Positions 26,678 to 35,802 of a stretch of DNA of 58,594 bases are shown one piece after another. The notes beneath the pieces were generated by a model. The model did not search any database. It saw nothing but the letters and a program-made list of their open reading frames with translations, and was not told the DNA's origin. Source of the stretch: Alteromonas lipotrueiana. Its GTDB lineage: Bacteria; Pseudomonadota; Gammaproteobacteria; Enterobacterales; Alteromonadaceae. Positions within the stretch are counted from its first letter, which is position 1. Each line of letters starts with the position of its first letter. The DNA lies in contig NZ_JAESDK010000024.1 of the NCBI RefSeq assembly GCF_019249245.1, positions 1 through 58,594 of the forward strand. Direction: 5' to 3'. The translations under genes and the position numbers were made by a program.

Positions 26678-27286
26678 TAACTTCGAAGCTTCAGATTCAC
26701 CCATTATTCCAAGCTGACAGTAACTAAGTCCCAACGCCTGCGCGACAAGCGCATGCGTTGCACTTATTCCACCGGATTGGCGGTATGCCAGTGACTGTGG
26801 GTTCTTGTATTTGCACTTCAATGATTCGAGGTCTGCAACATTCCAAATAATCCATGCAGTGTCTGTAGCCGGTATTAATTCATGGCACATATGTGCGATA
26901 AAGCCATCACAATCAATGTCATTTCCCAGAAAGCCTAGTTCATGTTTGAGAGGATCATAGGAGTACCATCTACGATCAGAAGGCTGTCTTAGAAGTAAAT
27001 GAAGTGCATTCATAGCACCGGGTGATGCGCAATTCGTATAAGTGATTTCTTGGCCTAGCTCGTTACAGTCTGTTCTCTTAATTCTGTTCGACAGATAAAG
27101 AAATGCTCCGAGTTTCGCCAAATCAAGATGAGCAAATTTTCTGGAAGATTTGCGAGATTCCAAGACATCTAAAAAGCTTGTATTGACAGATTTTGCTGCT
27201 ATCAGTTTGATTCGTTCCGTTGTAGTAAACCTGAAGGGAACATAGGGAAGAATATGCTCTCTTAGTGACGGCTCTCCGATATACAC
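26600..27286 (-). CDS. SagB-like nitroreductase-family protein
   Basis: The 228-aa protein has the nitroreductase FMN-binding start (FLDVLESRKSSRKFAHLDLA) and the later motifs ASPGAMNALHLLL and ALGLSYCQLGIMGE. SagB-type members oxidise azolines in peptide maturation or act on unknown substrates. The GTG start at 27286 directly follows the QueC-like stop (TAAGTG), so it is translated in the same minus-strand operon. Its last 78 bp lie under the 3' end of the glycosylase gene. Confidence 0.75.
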   Translation of the reverse strand: MYIGEPSLREHILPYVPFRFTTTERIKLIAAKSVNTSFLDVLESRKSSRKFAHLDLAKLGAFLYLSNRIKRTDCNELGQEITYTNCASPGAMNALHLLLRQPSDRRWYSYDPLKHELGFLGNDIDCDGFIAHMCHELIPATDTAWIIWNVADLESLKCKYKNPQSLAYRQSGGISATHALVAQALGLSYCQLGIMGESEASKLSDKRELLGVGLAFLGDSLDNSTTID

Positions 27287-27883
27287 TTACAGAACCTCTA
27301 AATCATCAAGTGTATTTTGATGTTTGTTACAGCCCCTGCATTCGAAACAGGGCAAGTTGGCTTTGTGGCATGAGTGTGTCATTGCAAGCAATTGAGGCGG
27401 TAGCTTGGCAATCTTGATTAAATCTGAGGCACTGTACTTGATACCGGGTGCTGTGATTATCAAGCCACCCTCCTGAAACGAGATCAAAGCACTGATCCTG
27501 TCTATAAACTCCGGTGATCCGTCTTTGTGATAGCTGTCTGAAGCCACTGTTCCAATGATGAGTTCTTTGCAACCCTGTGTTAGAGCCTTTGTTGCAGCAA
27601 GTGTTATCAGAAGCTGGTTGCGGTATGGCCACCAATCGCTTTCTGCACCAACCTCCAGCTTGCCTTTGCCCGCTAGGTCTCCACTTCCCAAAGACGAGCA
27701 ATCAATATTAATCTCGATAAGTTTTATGTTTAGTTCGCGACAGATTTTACGTGACGCTTCTCGTTCGGCTTTTGCTGGCAATTGTCCGTAATTTATGTTG
27801 AAAGCGATATCAGGCTGTTCTAAATATGCCAGAGTCGTTGAATCCATTCCGCCAGATAGCAATATTCCTTTCATTTCAAGCAC
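27287..27883 (-). CDS. QueC-like enzyme (7-cyano-7-deazaguanine synthase family)
   Basis: The 198-aa protein has the PP-loop (ILLSGGMDSTTLAYL), a central region (WWPYRNQLLITLAATKAL) and the C-terminal zinc site (THSCHKANLPCFECRGCNKH). These cover the core of QueC, but no QueD, QueE or QueF is nearby, so a queuosine biosynthetic role is unlikely. QueC-like proteins occur in Qat and type IV CBASS defence systems, where they are thought to attach deazaguanine to a protein. The GTG start overlaps the previous gene's end region; an ATG at 27874 is an alternative. Confidence 0.85.
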   Translation of the reverse strand: MLEMKGILLSGGMDSTTLAYLEQPDIAFNINYGQLPAKAEREASRKICRELNIKLIEINIDCSSLGSGDLAGKGKLEVGAESDWWPYRNQLLITLAATKALTQGCKELIIGTVASDSYHKDGSPEFIDRISALISFQEGGLIITAPGIKYSASDLIKIAKLPPQLLAMTHSCHKANLPCFECRGCNKHQNTLDDLEVL

Positions 27884-29119
27884 TCACATCCATGAAACTC
27901 TGTAGATAGACGTTGCGAAATCTCTTTCAATTAAACAGCCAGTTCCTTCGTACATTTTAAGATGTTCATCAGAGCTTTTTTCACTGTAAATTACAACTGG
28001 CTTTTTGGCTTTAATTGCATAGCCGATTTCGAACAACGTGCCGGGGTCGTGATCATCAAACAATGCGTAAAGCACATCACACTCTTCGATTGCTTTAACG
28101 TCCTCTGGTGCGACTTCTTCAGCAGGACCTATTCCCAGTTCATGATATGGGCTGAAGACATCCATTCCAGCCGCTTCTAAGCAGGCTTTACACTGGTTGA
28201 TTAACCACATTTGCCCCATATTGAAAAACGGCCCCGCTAAGTAAACTTTCTTCCTTTTAATTTCGCCATCGAATTGATGTGGTAAAAGTGTATCGACAAA
28301 GCTGGCTATGTTGTTGTCTGCTGTCATCGTGCCTTTTTCTACGTAAAAAGCTGTGGCAGCACTTGCCATTTTGGTTGATTCAATAACATCTAGTCCACGT
28401 GCATAGTGGTAATGAGTGAACGCAGCTACAAAAGAATCGCCTGAGCCGATAGGGCTGACTTTATGGGTTTGATAAGCAGGCACCCATTCTGAGCGTTCAT
28501 GATCACAGTAAACGAAGGCTCCTTTGGGACCACATTTTACTATAACAGCGCGGGTTGCCTCATAGTTCGATAGCCAATTAACCATCTCCTCAATGCTTTC
28601 TTCACCTTCTGCATTATACCGTTTGAACAGGAGAGTGAGTTCTCGGCGATTGAGTACGTATATTAGGTTCTCAGCTTTCGCACCTTTTTCAGTATACAGA
28701 TGAGGGCAATGCGTATTCTGTGGATCATAAATAACATTTTTCGCCGACAAAATAGGTGTTTTTTCATACATACCAAAGAGTAGTGCATGCTCAATATTTG
28801 GGCTGTCTACTTCGAACAGTGGGAGTTCTGTGAAATGCGCAGCATTCGGGTAAATAATTGGAGTCGCTAGGGGATGGTCGTACAGAAACTCAGTGGTATG
28901 TTCGGCTGGACGGTTAGTTACCTTACAACCAGTAAATGCAAAAGACTCCGCAATTTTACTTTCATCACTCTGGGCAAATGAGGATATCAATTCTACTGAA
29001 GTATGCTTTGATAATTGGACGATACAAAGTGCAGCACGACCAGCGGAACCTAGTAAACTTACTCGCTTCGGCCACGCACAGTACTCACGATATACGCCGC
29101 CCATTATGGTGATATTCAT
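27884..29119 (-). CDS. PfkB-family kinase fused to a nucleoside 2-deoxyribosyltransferase-like domain
   Basis: The 411-aa protein has two parts. Residues ~1-280 are PfkB/ribokinase-like, with the anion hole and catalytic Asp in HKVSPIGSGDSFVAAF. Residues ~295-411 are like nucleoside 2-deoxyribosyltransferase or DNPH1-type hydrolases (KKVYLAGPFFNMGQMWLINQ, then LFDDHDPGTLFEIGYAIKAK). Such a fusion could phosphorylate a nucleoside and split the base from deoxyribose. With QueC-like and nitroreductase partners it suggests nucleobase handling in a defence or modification pathway; this is inference. Confidence 0.82.
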   Translation of the reverse strand: MNITIMGGVYREYCAWPKRVSLLGSAGRAALCIVQLSKHTSVELISSFAQSDESKIAESFAFTGCKVTNRPAEHTTEFLYDHPLATPIIYPNAAHFTELPLFEVDSPNIEHALLFGMYEKTPILSAKNVIYDPQNTHCPHLYTEKGAKAENLIYVLNRRELTLLFKRYNAEGEESIEEMVNWLSNYEATRAVIVKCGPKGAFVYCDHERSEWVPAYQTHKVSPIGSGDSFVAAFTHYHYARGLDVIESTKMASAATAFYVEKGTMTADNNIASFVDTLLPHQFDGEIKRKKVYLAGPFFNMGQMWLINQCKACLEAAGMDVFSPYHELGIGPAEEVAPEDVKAIEECDVLYALFDDHDPGTLFEIGYAIKAKKPVVIYSEKSSDEHLKMYEGTGCLIERDFATSIYRVSWM

Positions 29120-29127
29120 GAATGTCC

Positions 29128-29463
29128 CTATTCATTTGGTTGAACAAAAATACGAACAACGCCAAACTCAATAGACCGAACTAAGCCAACAAAAGGAAAC
29201 CCTTTTTCCAAGCAAGCTTTGAGACGGGCACCATCTCTGCCGATTCCGCCCAAAATCCTATCTCCGAAGAAAACTGCCACAGTCTCTACACCGTTTTCTT
29301 GGATAAGACCGATATCAACTACAAAGTCTACGCCAATGTCATCCAAAACATCTGGATCTACATTGGATACTTGCGTTTCAAATCTCAATTTGCTGCAAAT
29401 ATCATCATTTACAACACCGCCACCATTGCTTGGTGGAGTATATCTACCGCTATCTCCAGACAT
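29128..29463 (-). CDS. Small protein of 111 aa heading the QueC-like operon, unknown function
   Basis: The ATG at 29463 is chosen because GGGAG lies 5 nt upstream; a GTG at 29469 is also in frame. The N-terminus (MSGDSGRYTPPSNGGGVVND) looks flexible and the rest forms alternating hydrophobic strands (VDFVVDIGLIQENGVETVAV, VRSIEFGVVRIFVQ). It is the first gene of the operon that continues with the PfkB-NDT fusion (8 bp later), QueC and nitroreductase. It could be the substrate or carrier of the operon, but nothing in the sequence proves this. Confidence 0.6.
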   Translation of the reverse strand: MSGDSGRYTPPSNGGGVVNDDICSKLRFETQVSNVDPDVLDDIGVDFVVDIGLIQENGVETVAVFFGDRILGGIGRDGARLKACLEKGFPFVGLVRSIEFGVVRIFVQPNE

Positions 29464-30411
29464 AATCACTCCCTTTTATTATATTTAAATAAGCGCTATG
29501 CCATTGAACGCAACAGCTAGTGTGTTGTCAACCTTTCCTTACCCACATTTTGTTTGGATACAAGTACACTCAATTTACTTTCGAAAGAAATAAAGTAGCT
29601 CGAATGTCTGATTGCAGTCCCGCCATCAGGGAGTTTGTTGCCTAATCTGAACGCGTGTTTATATCGGCAATTTTCTTAGCGGTTCGATCTGTTCCTTTAC
29701 CTGTTTTCGAGAACCCGTCAGGTAGGTTTTCCACGCATTTCGTTTGAATGTATCCACTATGCTATCCGAAGTTGTTTTCAGCACTCATTGCTAACAAAGA
29801 TAATGCTGTACGTAGTCCTTAGGTTTGACGACCCAAGTTGGAACAGAGAGCATAATTTGTCTAGATAAACTGTTGATCCCCCATTGTTTAATAAGTCACT
29901 TAAATCACACACTATGAATAGGCAGGTTCTTTAGCTGTCAGAATTTGCGAGTTCATTGATGATTTATAAAATGTCATCTGACTCCACATGTGTGGTAAGC
30001 GTTGGAAGCGGTGCGAAGTGGATTAAGTATAGCTTCAAGCCAGATCAGGAATATCTACTGAAATAAATAGAGTGTCGGTTCGAGCTAAATCAGGGTAAAA
30101 CTACGTATATTGGGGACTGCCATTCTCACCCTGACGCCACGCCTAATTTGAATCACAGGGACGAATAAACGCTTCTGAATATAGCTTTAACAGAAGAAGC
30201 ACAATGTCCAAATCCCATAAAGATGATTCTCGGTTCGCGGCCTGATAAGTGAAGTCTTAATTGTGTTAGATTTGTAAGAGGTCGAAGGAGCATTTGGCCT
30301 TTCTACACCTGTCAGTACGAACGACTGAATGTGGTGATTGATTAGCCCCTCCAACCGCTGTTATTGTCTAAACTAACCTATGGTTGGCGCTACATCAGAG
30401 AAGAGGCTTCT
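29464..30411. other. Long stretch without a supported gene
   Basis: About 950 bp with scattered stops in all frames. It should include the promoter of the minus-strand operon (29470-29560). A 41-codon minus frame at 29659-29784 has coding-like content but no support. Confidence 0.4.
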
Positions 30412-30777
30412 ATGCATAATTCACGAGACTTTGACATATCCAAAATAGCGGAAGCTGATTTTGACTATTCATCCAGTAAACTAAGCTTACCGGCAGCTAT
30501 TGCTGCCAATTCGGACAAAATTATTAAAGTAGTCTCAGAATCTTCAGCACCATTCTATGTGTTCTCTGAAAAGAGATTGCAGAAGTTTATTGAAGATATT
30601 CTAAAACCTGAAACAACCGCCCCTTCATTCTTTGACGGTATGGAAACATTCGAAACTGGTGAAAAAATTGATATGGGAGTATTAGATGATTTGCCGAAGT
30701 TGGCTAGCGAATATAACGAAGATGATATGGACGCGTTGAAGGAATTTCAAAAACGCTCGGCTGGCAAACCTGACTGA
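30412..30777 (+). CDS. Unknown acidic protein of 121 aa
   Basis: The ATG at 30412 is preferred over a TTG at 30364 and gives MHNSRDFDISKIAEADFDYS and so on. The C-terminal half is acidic (VLDDLPKLASEYNEDDMDAL). No signal peptide, membrane segment or known domain is seen. It stands alone, flanked by gene-poor DNA. Confidence 0.5.
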   Translation: MHNSRDFDISKIAEADFDYSSSKLSLPAAIAANSDKIIKVVSESSAPFYVFSEKRLQKFIEDILKPETTAPSFFDGMETFETGEKIDMGVLDDLPKLASEYNEDDMDALKEFQKRSAGKPD

Positions 30778-31346
30778 ATGAGGGATGTCTGTCGCTCAAT
30801 GAGAGCAGTGGTTCCCTGCCAAATTATGCAAACTGGGGAAAAAATAATCTTGCGGGCTTAAACAACTGTGACAACGAGGATCATTGATACTCTCGCAGGT
30901 CATGCATCTATAACCGGTATTTAAATAGTGGTGTTAAAAGATAATTGTTTCAGAACAAACTTATGCAATTCGCCTCAAAAAAATGAGTGGGTAGGTCACA
31001 CGGTCTCTGGACAGGATGACACTGGGGGCGACAGTGATATCGATATTATTCTCCCAGCCGACGGCCAGATCCAAGTACGATACGTCTAGCTAGATGCATT
31101 TGGGTATTAATCATAAAACCTACGACGACTTGAGTCTCGACAGCATTAAGTCAGCAGAAATTTTATTTAGTTGTAATTTGATACTAATTGCAAATAGCTA
31201 TGGACTTGGGAGTATAATTGCAACATCGGCAGCGGCGAGCTGCCAGTAACCGCAGAAACAAAGTGGATTCACTCGCCCAAAAGTGATGAGAGAACTGATT
31301 ATCTAAGTGGTGTGATGGTGCGGATCACTCTGCTTTTAGGATCAGT
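30778..31346. other. Gene-poor stretch with a possible small frame
   Basis: A 53-codon frame (30928-31089, plus, GTG start) ends with GGDSDIDIILPADGQIQVRY and looks coding-like, perhaps a gene remnant. Nothing else is recognised. Confidence 0.3.
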
Positions 31347-31736
31347 ATGTCTGTTGATTTTGAAAAGCATAAGTTACAGGAAAACTTGAAGAGGCAATCT
31401 AAGCGGCTGTCAGAGCTTATTGATGTACCATTAACTAAAGCACAATATCTTCTTGCTGTTCACATTTATTCTGAAGTCGCCTTCGAGCATGTAAAAGCAA
31501 AGATAGACAAAGGAAAGTTTACAGGTCTAATCTTTCTCGCTGCTGTTGCTTCGGATGCTGATGATCAAACACTAGATAAATTTTTAAGTGAGTTTGGAGA
31601 AATATATCAGAGAACTGAAAACAGTCCTCTCGCAAGTATGTATCAAGGTCCGACTAGAGAATTAATTTTTCGTTTATTTGATTTGAACGTTGATGTACTG
31701 GCTTCGCAACGTTATCGCGCTTTCAATAGTAGCTAA
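31347..31736 (+). CDS. Unknown protein of 129 aa sharing an N-terminal domain with the next gene
   Basis: The first ~55 residues (LQENLKRQSKRLSELIDVPL, then TKAQYLLAVHIY) match the start of the protein at 31906 in pattern: LQ...KR.SK..D.PL..A.....IY.......KI. The rest is helical with no known motif. The two genes are consecutive on the same strand, so a duplication of the shared domain is likely. Function unknown. Confidence 0.6.
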   Translation: MSVDFEKHKLQENLKRQSKRLSELIDVPLTKAQYLLAVHIYSEVAFEHVKAKIDKGKFTGLIFLAAVASDADDQTLDKFLSEFGEIYQRTENSPLASMYQGPTRELIFRLFDLNVDVLASQRYRAFNSS

Positions 31737-31905
31737 AATAACTTATTCTTGTCGAAGGTTGACTGGACAGCCTGTATCTGCCAAATCGCGATATGTGCGT
31801 TTGAAGGCGAAGTGGATTCATCCAGACAATTTGTTTATGTGTATGAAGTGTGAGCCTCAGGCAGGTGTTTACGCTTATTCTTTCTTTACTGAGAGTCGCA
31901 TAAAC

Positions 31906-33048
31906 ATGTCTAAAGATAATTCTGAAAAAAATATCTACCTTCAAGCGAAACGAGCATCTAAAGTTTTTGATATCCCGCTGTCCAGAGCCAAAGATGTCGT
32001 AGCACAATCAATATATCGGTGTCATGACTACATCGATCTCTCAAGGAAAATTCGAAGCAAGAGTTTAAAAGCATCTGCTTATCCATTCAGCAAAGTTTCT
32101 CCAGAAAACGGAGAGGATGCTTTAGCTTACTTAAATAATCACGTTGAACATCTAAAAGAGAGATTTTCCAAATGTTTGGCAAAACCTATTAGTCAGCGAG
32201 CGTTCTCCAAATCTATTCAGCGGATCTTTGGCTTTGAAGCTGAAGAGAACCTTTTAGATGATTTTTATAGCTTTTCTAATTACGGCTGGAAGGTCTACAC
32301 CGAAATTCAAGGTAACAAAGACACCGTATACTATAAAGATTTTACCTTAAACGGTGTAATGTACCGACTATTAGCAGTAAACGTAATCACTGCTTGCTCT
32401 TTTCAAAACAACAGCTTAATCCAAGTTCAAGTTTTATACAGCGAGTTTCAAAAGTATCAATTTCCACCGATAGCATGGCGGAGATGGGAAGAATGGCAGG
32501 AAGAGGCAGACATTTTCTTCAACACAATAGGTATAAAGGATGCGCCTCAAAAGAATGCGTTTAATAGTGTTGCCAAACCCAAGAATCAACAGCAGGAAGA
32601 ATTCCAGCAAAATGTGAATAAATTCCTAACAGTAATCAAGAATGAAAATTTAGTGTCGAAACTCCAGACAGTACAAATGTCCAACTTTGACTATTTAATG
32701 ATTGGCTTTGCAGTGGACGAGGGCGAAATTGTAGGAGAAACGCTAGACTATTATCTCACAGACGAGAATTTACACAATTTTAAGACTGCGTTCTCAGTTG
32801 GAGATGGGACAATCTGTTTGGAGGTTTTCGAAGTAAATGAGGAAGGTAAGTATATAGGTGTGGATATCGATTATTATGCAGAAGCTAAACAATGCTATAG
32901 CGCTTTCAACGATTACAAAGAAAAATACGTTGTGATCAACAAAAGAAGGTATGAGGCGTTTTTCCGACCATGCTTTGAAGTCGAAAGTGATAGATTGAAT
33001 GGTAGTACGTTAGTAACTACTGAGACTTGTATGGACAAACTTTTGTGA
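31906..33048 (+). CDS. Unknown protein of 380 aa
   Basis: The ATG at 31906 (MSKDNSEKNIYLQAKRASKV) aligns with the start of the preceding protein; an in-frame extension to 31690 overlaps that gene and is not favoured. Residues ~1-40 share the helical N-terminal domain. The C-terminal ~300 residues contain acidic, strand-rich segments (FDYLMIGFAVDEGEIVGETL) and one tract rich in Gln near residues 225-240. No catalytic motif is recognised. Confidence 0.6.
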   Translation: MSKDNSEKNIYLQAKRASKVFDIPLSRAKDVVAQSIYRCHDYIDLSRKIRSKSLKASAYPFSKVSPENGEDALAYLNNHVEHLKERFSKCLAKPISQRAFSKSIQRIFGFEAEENLLDDFYSFSNYGWKVYTEIQGNKDTVYYKDFTLNGVMYRLLAVNVITACSFQNNSLIQVQVLYSEFQKYQFPPIAWRRWEEWQEEADIFFNTIGIKDAPQKNAFNSVAKPKNQQQEEFQQNVNKFLTVIKNENLVSKLQTVQMSNFDYLMIGFAVDEGEIVGETLDYYLTDENLHNFKTAFSVGDGTICLEVFEVNEEGKYIGVDIDYYAEAKQCYSAFNDYKEKYVVINKRRYEAFFRPCFEVESDRLNGSTLVTTETCMDKLL

Positions 33049-33318
33049 CTAAAAGATTCTAGTTGGTGGGTTTGATTACAAAGAGAAACTGACATTCTTC
33101 TAAGTACGTTTTGCTGAAATTAAAGTGAAAGAACAGCTACGACGTTAATGAACGATAGTCGGCTCGTCGATCTCCGCTTTGGCCGTCTGCTTACAATGGC
33201 CACTCCGGACAGTCGCGCTCCCAGTTTTGAGTTGAATCTATTGCCAACTTCAGATCTTCACCAGTTTTCCCTTTATCATGTACCATAGCTCTATAAGCTT
33301 TTAATTTGGTGGACTGAG

Positions 33319-33585
33319 ATGAATGAAAAAGAGTTGATAATTGACACTTGCTCTTCCCCCAATGATCCTGTCGTAGGTGCTTACGTTGGTATTCAGATAC
33401 GACATAAGCCATCAAAAATTGTTGTAAAAAGTGTTAAAATGAAGACTCAGCACGAGAATAGGCTAGAAGCAATGGAAAAGCTGAAGCTTGAGCTAGTGAA
33501 AGAGCGATTTTGTAGCATTGATGAAAATGACCTCGTCGATGGTGAGCAGTTTTTCAGAGAACTGGATAGCGGCAAGAGCTACTAG
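33319..33585 (+). CDS. Release-factor-like domain protein lacking GGQ
   Basis: The 88-aa protein contains GAYVGIQIRHKPSKIVVKSV followed by TQHENRLEAMEKLKLEL. This follows the part of class I release factors just after the GGQ motif (VRITHxPTGIVVxxxxxRSQxxNRxxALxxLKxxL). The GGQ loop and the rest of domain 3 are absent: the residues before it read SSPNDPVVGAY. It could be a remnant of a PrfH/RF-2-like gene or a small protein that binds ribosomes without hydrolysis. It stands alone. Confidence 0.55.
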   Translation: MNEKELIIDTCSSPNDPVVGAYVGIQIRHKPSKIVVKSVKMKTQHENRLEAMEKLKLELVKERFCSIDENDLVDGEQFFRELDSGKSY

Positions 33586-34122
33586 TTATGGTACACCATT
33601 AGGGTTTCCTGTTGCTTTAACTTACGATTAGGTTATCGGGCCGGATCGTTCCAGTAACTGCCGTTCAGAATTTTGGGGGGTACGGCAGCTCCGTACTTAT
33701 TGCGGTAGTAGGCTTATAAAGAGCTTAATGGCACCAATGAGCGAACAGCAGACGTTGGCGTTCTAGTATCACCACAATTAATCTAGTCACATCCGCTGCA
33801 TTGTTTCCCTATTAAGGATAATGGCGGACTGCGATTTTTTGCTCTTAACATAATCAGACTCACTCTCTTGCAGTCTATATTTATCGACTTTCAGAAGCTT
33901 ATTAATCATGGCAATATGGATAAAAATGAACACTTGCCCAGAAAAAAACGTGTGATTTGCGCAGTTTTAAGTTGTTAGCCTTACTAGGAAAATATCATGT
34001 TAATGTCCTTGAATACTCGTAATTACAAACATAAAAAAGCCTATGGGCGTGATGACATAATTATGGATGCGAACTAAGCCCAAATTGAACGTTCAAAAGT
34101 TAATCCCAAACGAGTTAAGAAC
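33586..34122. other. Gene-poor stretch
   Basis: No supported gene. A 26-codon frame at 33996-34076 (plus, ending MDAN) follows AGGAAA and might be a small peptide, but there is no other evidence. Confidence 0.35.
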
Positions 34123-34398
34123 ATGCTTAGGTTTAGTTACACAAAGGAAAAATCTGTGTTAATAGAAATGTTCAATGAGGTTGAAGTTATTGAAAGTATT
34201 ATGACTAAAGATTTTCATTACAAAGAGCATAGTCTTGGGGTGCTTTTTACTGGTGCTGTTTCATCGTCTAAAACGGTAACAAAAGAAGAAGCAGCGTTAC
34301 TTTATCCAAATGCTTTTAATAAGCTTGGTCATTTCAAACAATTTACTATTAAGTATATGTTTAAGGTTAACAAGCCAATTAAAGCGAAACTACGATAG
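34123..34398 (+). CDS. Unknown protein of 91 aa
   Basis: The product (MLRFSYTKEKSVLIEMFNEV and on) is basic at the end (MFKVNKPIKAKLR). No domain is recognised. It is followed 37 bp later by two more unknown genes on the same strand and may be in an operon with them. Confidence 0.5.
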   Translation: MLRFSYTKEKSVLIEMFNEVEVIESIMTKDFHYKEHSLGVLFTGAVSSSKTVTKEEAALLYPNAFNKLGHFKQFTIKYMFKVNKPIKAKLR

Positions 34399-34435
34399 CG
34401 TGTCTCGGTTCCACTCCACTACACAGGTTAAGTAA

Positions 34436-34870
34436 ATGGAAACACAACGGAAGGGAGATATACGCGTTGCATCTGAAATTTGTAGTGAATTGCCACGGCT
34501 AAAATATTTGGAGGCGGCTGAAGATATGGTCAAGAAGTTTGGTAATGAGCTTCAGGTCATGCATATCTACATCGAAGAAAAGGCAATTGCTCCTTTTATT
34601 GTGTTATCAGAAAATCGAAAAGAAGTTATTACAACAACGCACAATCACTACGCGGTCTTTCTTAATGATTTGGTGTTCGATAATGAATTTCCGAACGGCT
34701 TGCCTATCGATGAATGGTTGGGTGCTTTTATGTATATGAGTAAAGACGGTATACCAACACTATTAGCTCGTGATGATATAAAGTGGATGCGCGTTGAACA
34801 GTTCAAAACAGAAATGGACAGGAAAAATTGGATTAGAAGGGAAGACAATTATGGATATGGTATTTTGTAA
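34436..34870 (+). CDS. Unknown protein of 144 aa
   Basis: The product (METQRKGDIRVASEICSELP and on) is a soluble mixed alpha/beta protein with no known motif. Its 3' end overlaps the start of the next gene by 20 bp, which suggests that both belong to one unit. Confidence 0.55.
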   Translation: METQRKGDIRVASEICSELPRLKYLEAAEDMVKKFGNELQVMHIYIEEKAIAPFIVLSENRKEVITTTHNHYAVFLNDLVFDNEFPNGLPIDEWLGAFMYMSKDGIPTLLARDDIKWMRVEQFKTEMDRKNWIRREDNYGYGIL

Positions 34871-35723
34871 AGACGACGGTGAAGAATACGAAATCGCCGA
34901 GTTCGTAGCATTGCCCAATGCGGAGAGAGAAAGCAAAAGAAGGGCGCTTCTATGTACAGAATGCAATGGGTTTGCTTGGTACAGAAAAGAAAGTCGTCTT
35001 TCTCCAGCTCACTTCTGCGCACACCATGCTGAAGACTGCACATTTAAAACACACTATGAAGATGCAAGCGAAAGTGACGATGATGCGCTTGAATTGGATC
35101 ACGAGGCATCTAACACGCTCATAATTAACCTAGAAGAAGAAAAAGGCGGTTCAATAGAAGTCGCAGAGCCTCATCCAGAGCGAGATCCCAACAAAGAGTT
35201 CGACGGCTCTACAAGCAATAGTTTTGTCCGCCGCAGGTTTGAAGGTGACTCACCACAACAGTCAAACCTTAGGCGTTTACTATTGCGACTAGTGCGCAGT
35301 GCATCATTCAGAAGTTCTTCGGATGAGGTCGTCTTTTACAAGCGCCAGAATGAAGTTTTCGTGAACGGCGCTATTAAAAATGTGGTTAAGCGCTTTGACC
35401 AAATTACCAAGTTTGATGATGACCGTTCAGCGCTATTTTGGGGGCCAATCGCATCTGTTGGTAAAACACCTGATGGAAGACTTTGGCTGAATTCGAGTAA
35501 AGACTATAGCTCGGCTAGCATTTCCATATTTGACGATATCGTGGATGACTTTCTCGATCTATTTGAGGTCGATGACATAGACGATTTACTTGGTGCTTGG
35601 GTTATTGTCGCTGGAACTTGTCGTTTCAGCGGTGATGGGCAAGGTAAGCCCATTATTTGGTGCGGTACGCCGAATTATATTTTTGTCAGGAAATATAGAG
35701 ATCCGAACCTCAGGGCCAGTTAA
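34851..35723 (+). CDS. Zinc-finger protein with a CoiA-like N-terminal site, unknown function
   Basis: The ATG at 34851 is chosen over an upstream frame from 34794 that lies deeper in the previous gene. Residues ~29-65 contain LLCTECNGFAWYRKESRLSP followed by AHFCAHHAEDC, which is the CxxC...HFxxH...C zinc pattern of CoiA-like proteins. An acidic linker follows (~70-130). The C-terminal ~150 residues resemble a single domain of unknown fold (FDQITKFDDDRSALFWGPIA). A related zinc pattern occurs in the CoiA-like protein at 42897-43895. Confidence 0.6.
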   Translation: MDMVFCKDDGEEYEIAEFVALPNAERESKRRALLCTECNGFAWYRKESRLSPAHFCAHHAEDCTFKTHYEDASESDDDALELDHEASNTLIINLEEEKGGSIEVAEPHPERDPNKEFDGSTSNSFVRRRFEGDSPQQSNLRRLLLRLVRSASFRSSSDEVVFYKRQNEVFVNGAIKNVVKRFDQITKFDDDRSALFWGPIASVGKTPDGRLWLNSSKDYSSASISIFDDIVDDFLDLFEVDDIDDLLGAWVIVAGTCRFSGDGQGKPIIWCGTPNYIFVRKYRDPNLRAS

Positions 35724-35802
35724 AAGGTATCCAATAAAACTGTACTCCAAAGCGGTTGTTGAAATTACCTGCGCTATTATTATCTGAAGTCAGGTAATTA
35801 AT

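Noticed and set aside
25155..29463. Type IV CBASS
   Set aside because: QueC-like and OGG-like genes fit, but no CD-NTase and no cyclic-nucleotide effector are visible in the window.
29659..29784. 41-codon minus-strand frame with a basic, coding-like sequence
   Set aside because: GTG start without ribosome-binding site; no neighbour or motif to support it.
30928..31089. 53-codon plus-strand frame
   Set aside because: Plausible composition but GTG start, no ribosome-binding site and no known domain.
33996..34076. 26-codon plus-strand frame after AGGAAA
   Set aside because: Too short to judge without homologues.
29464..34400. Row of single unknown genes with spacers, considered as an integron cassette array
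   Set aside because: No attC-like core pairs or regular spacer structure were seen, and no integron integrase is present.
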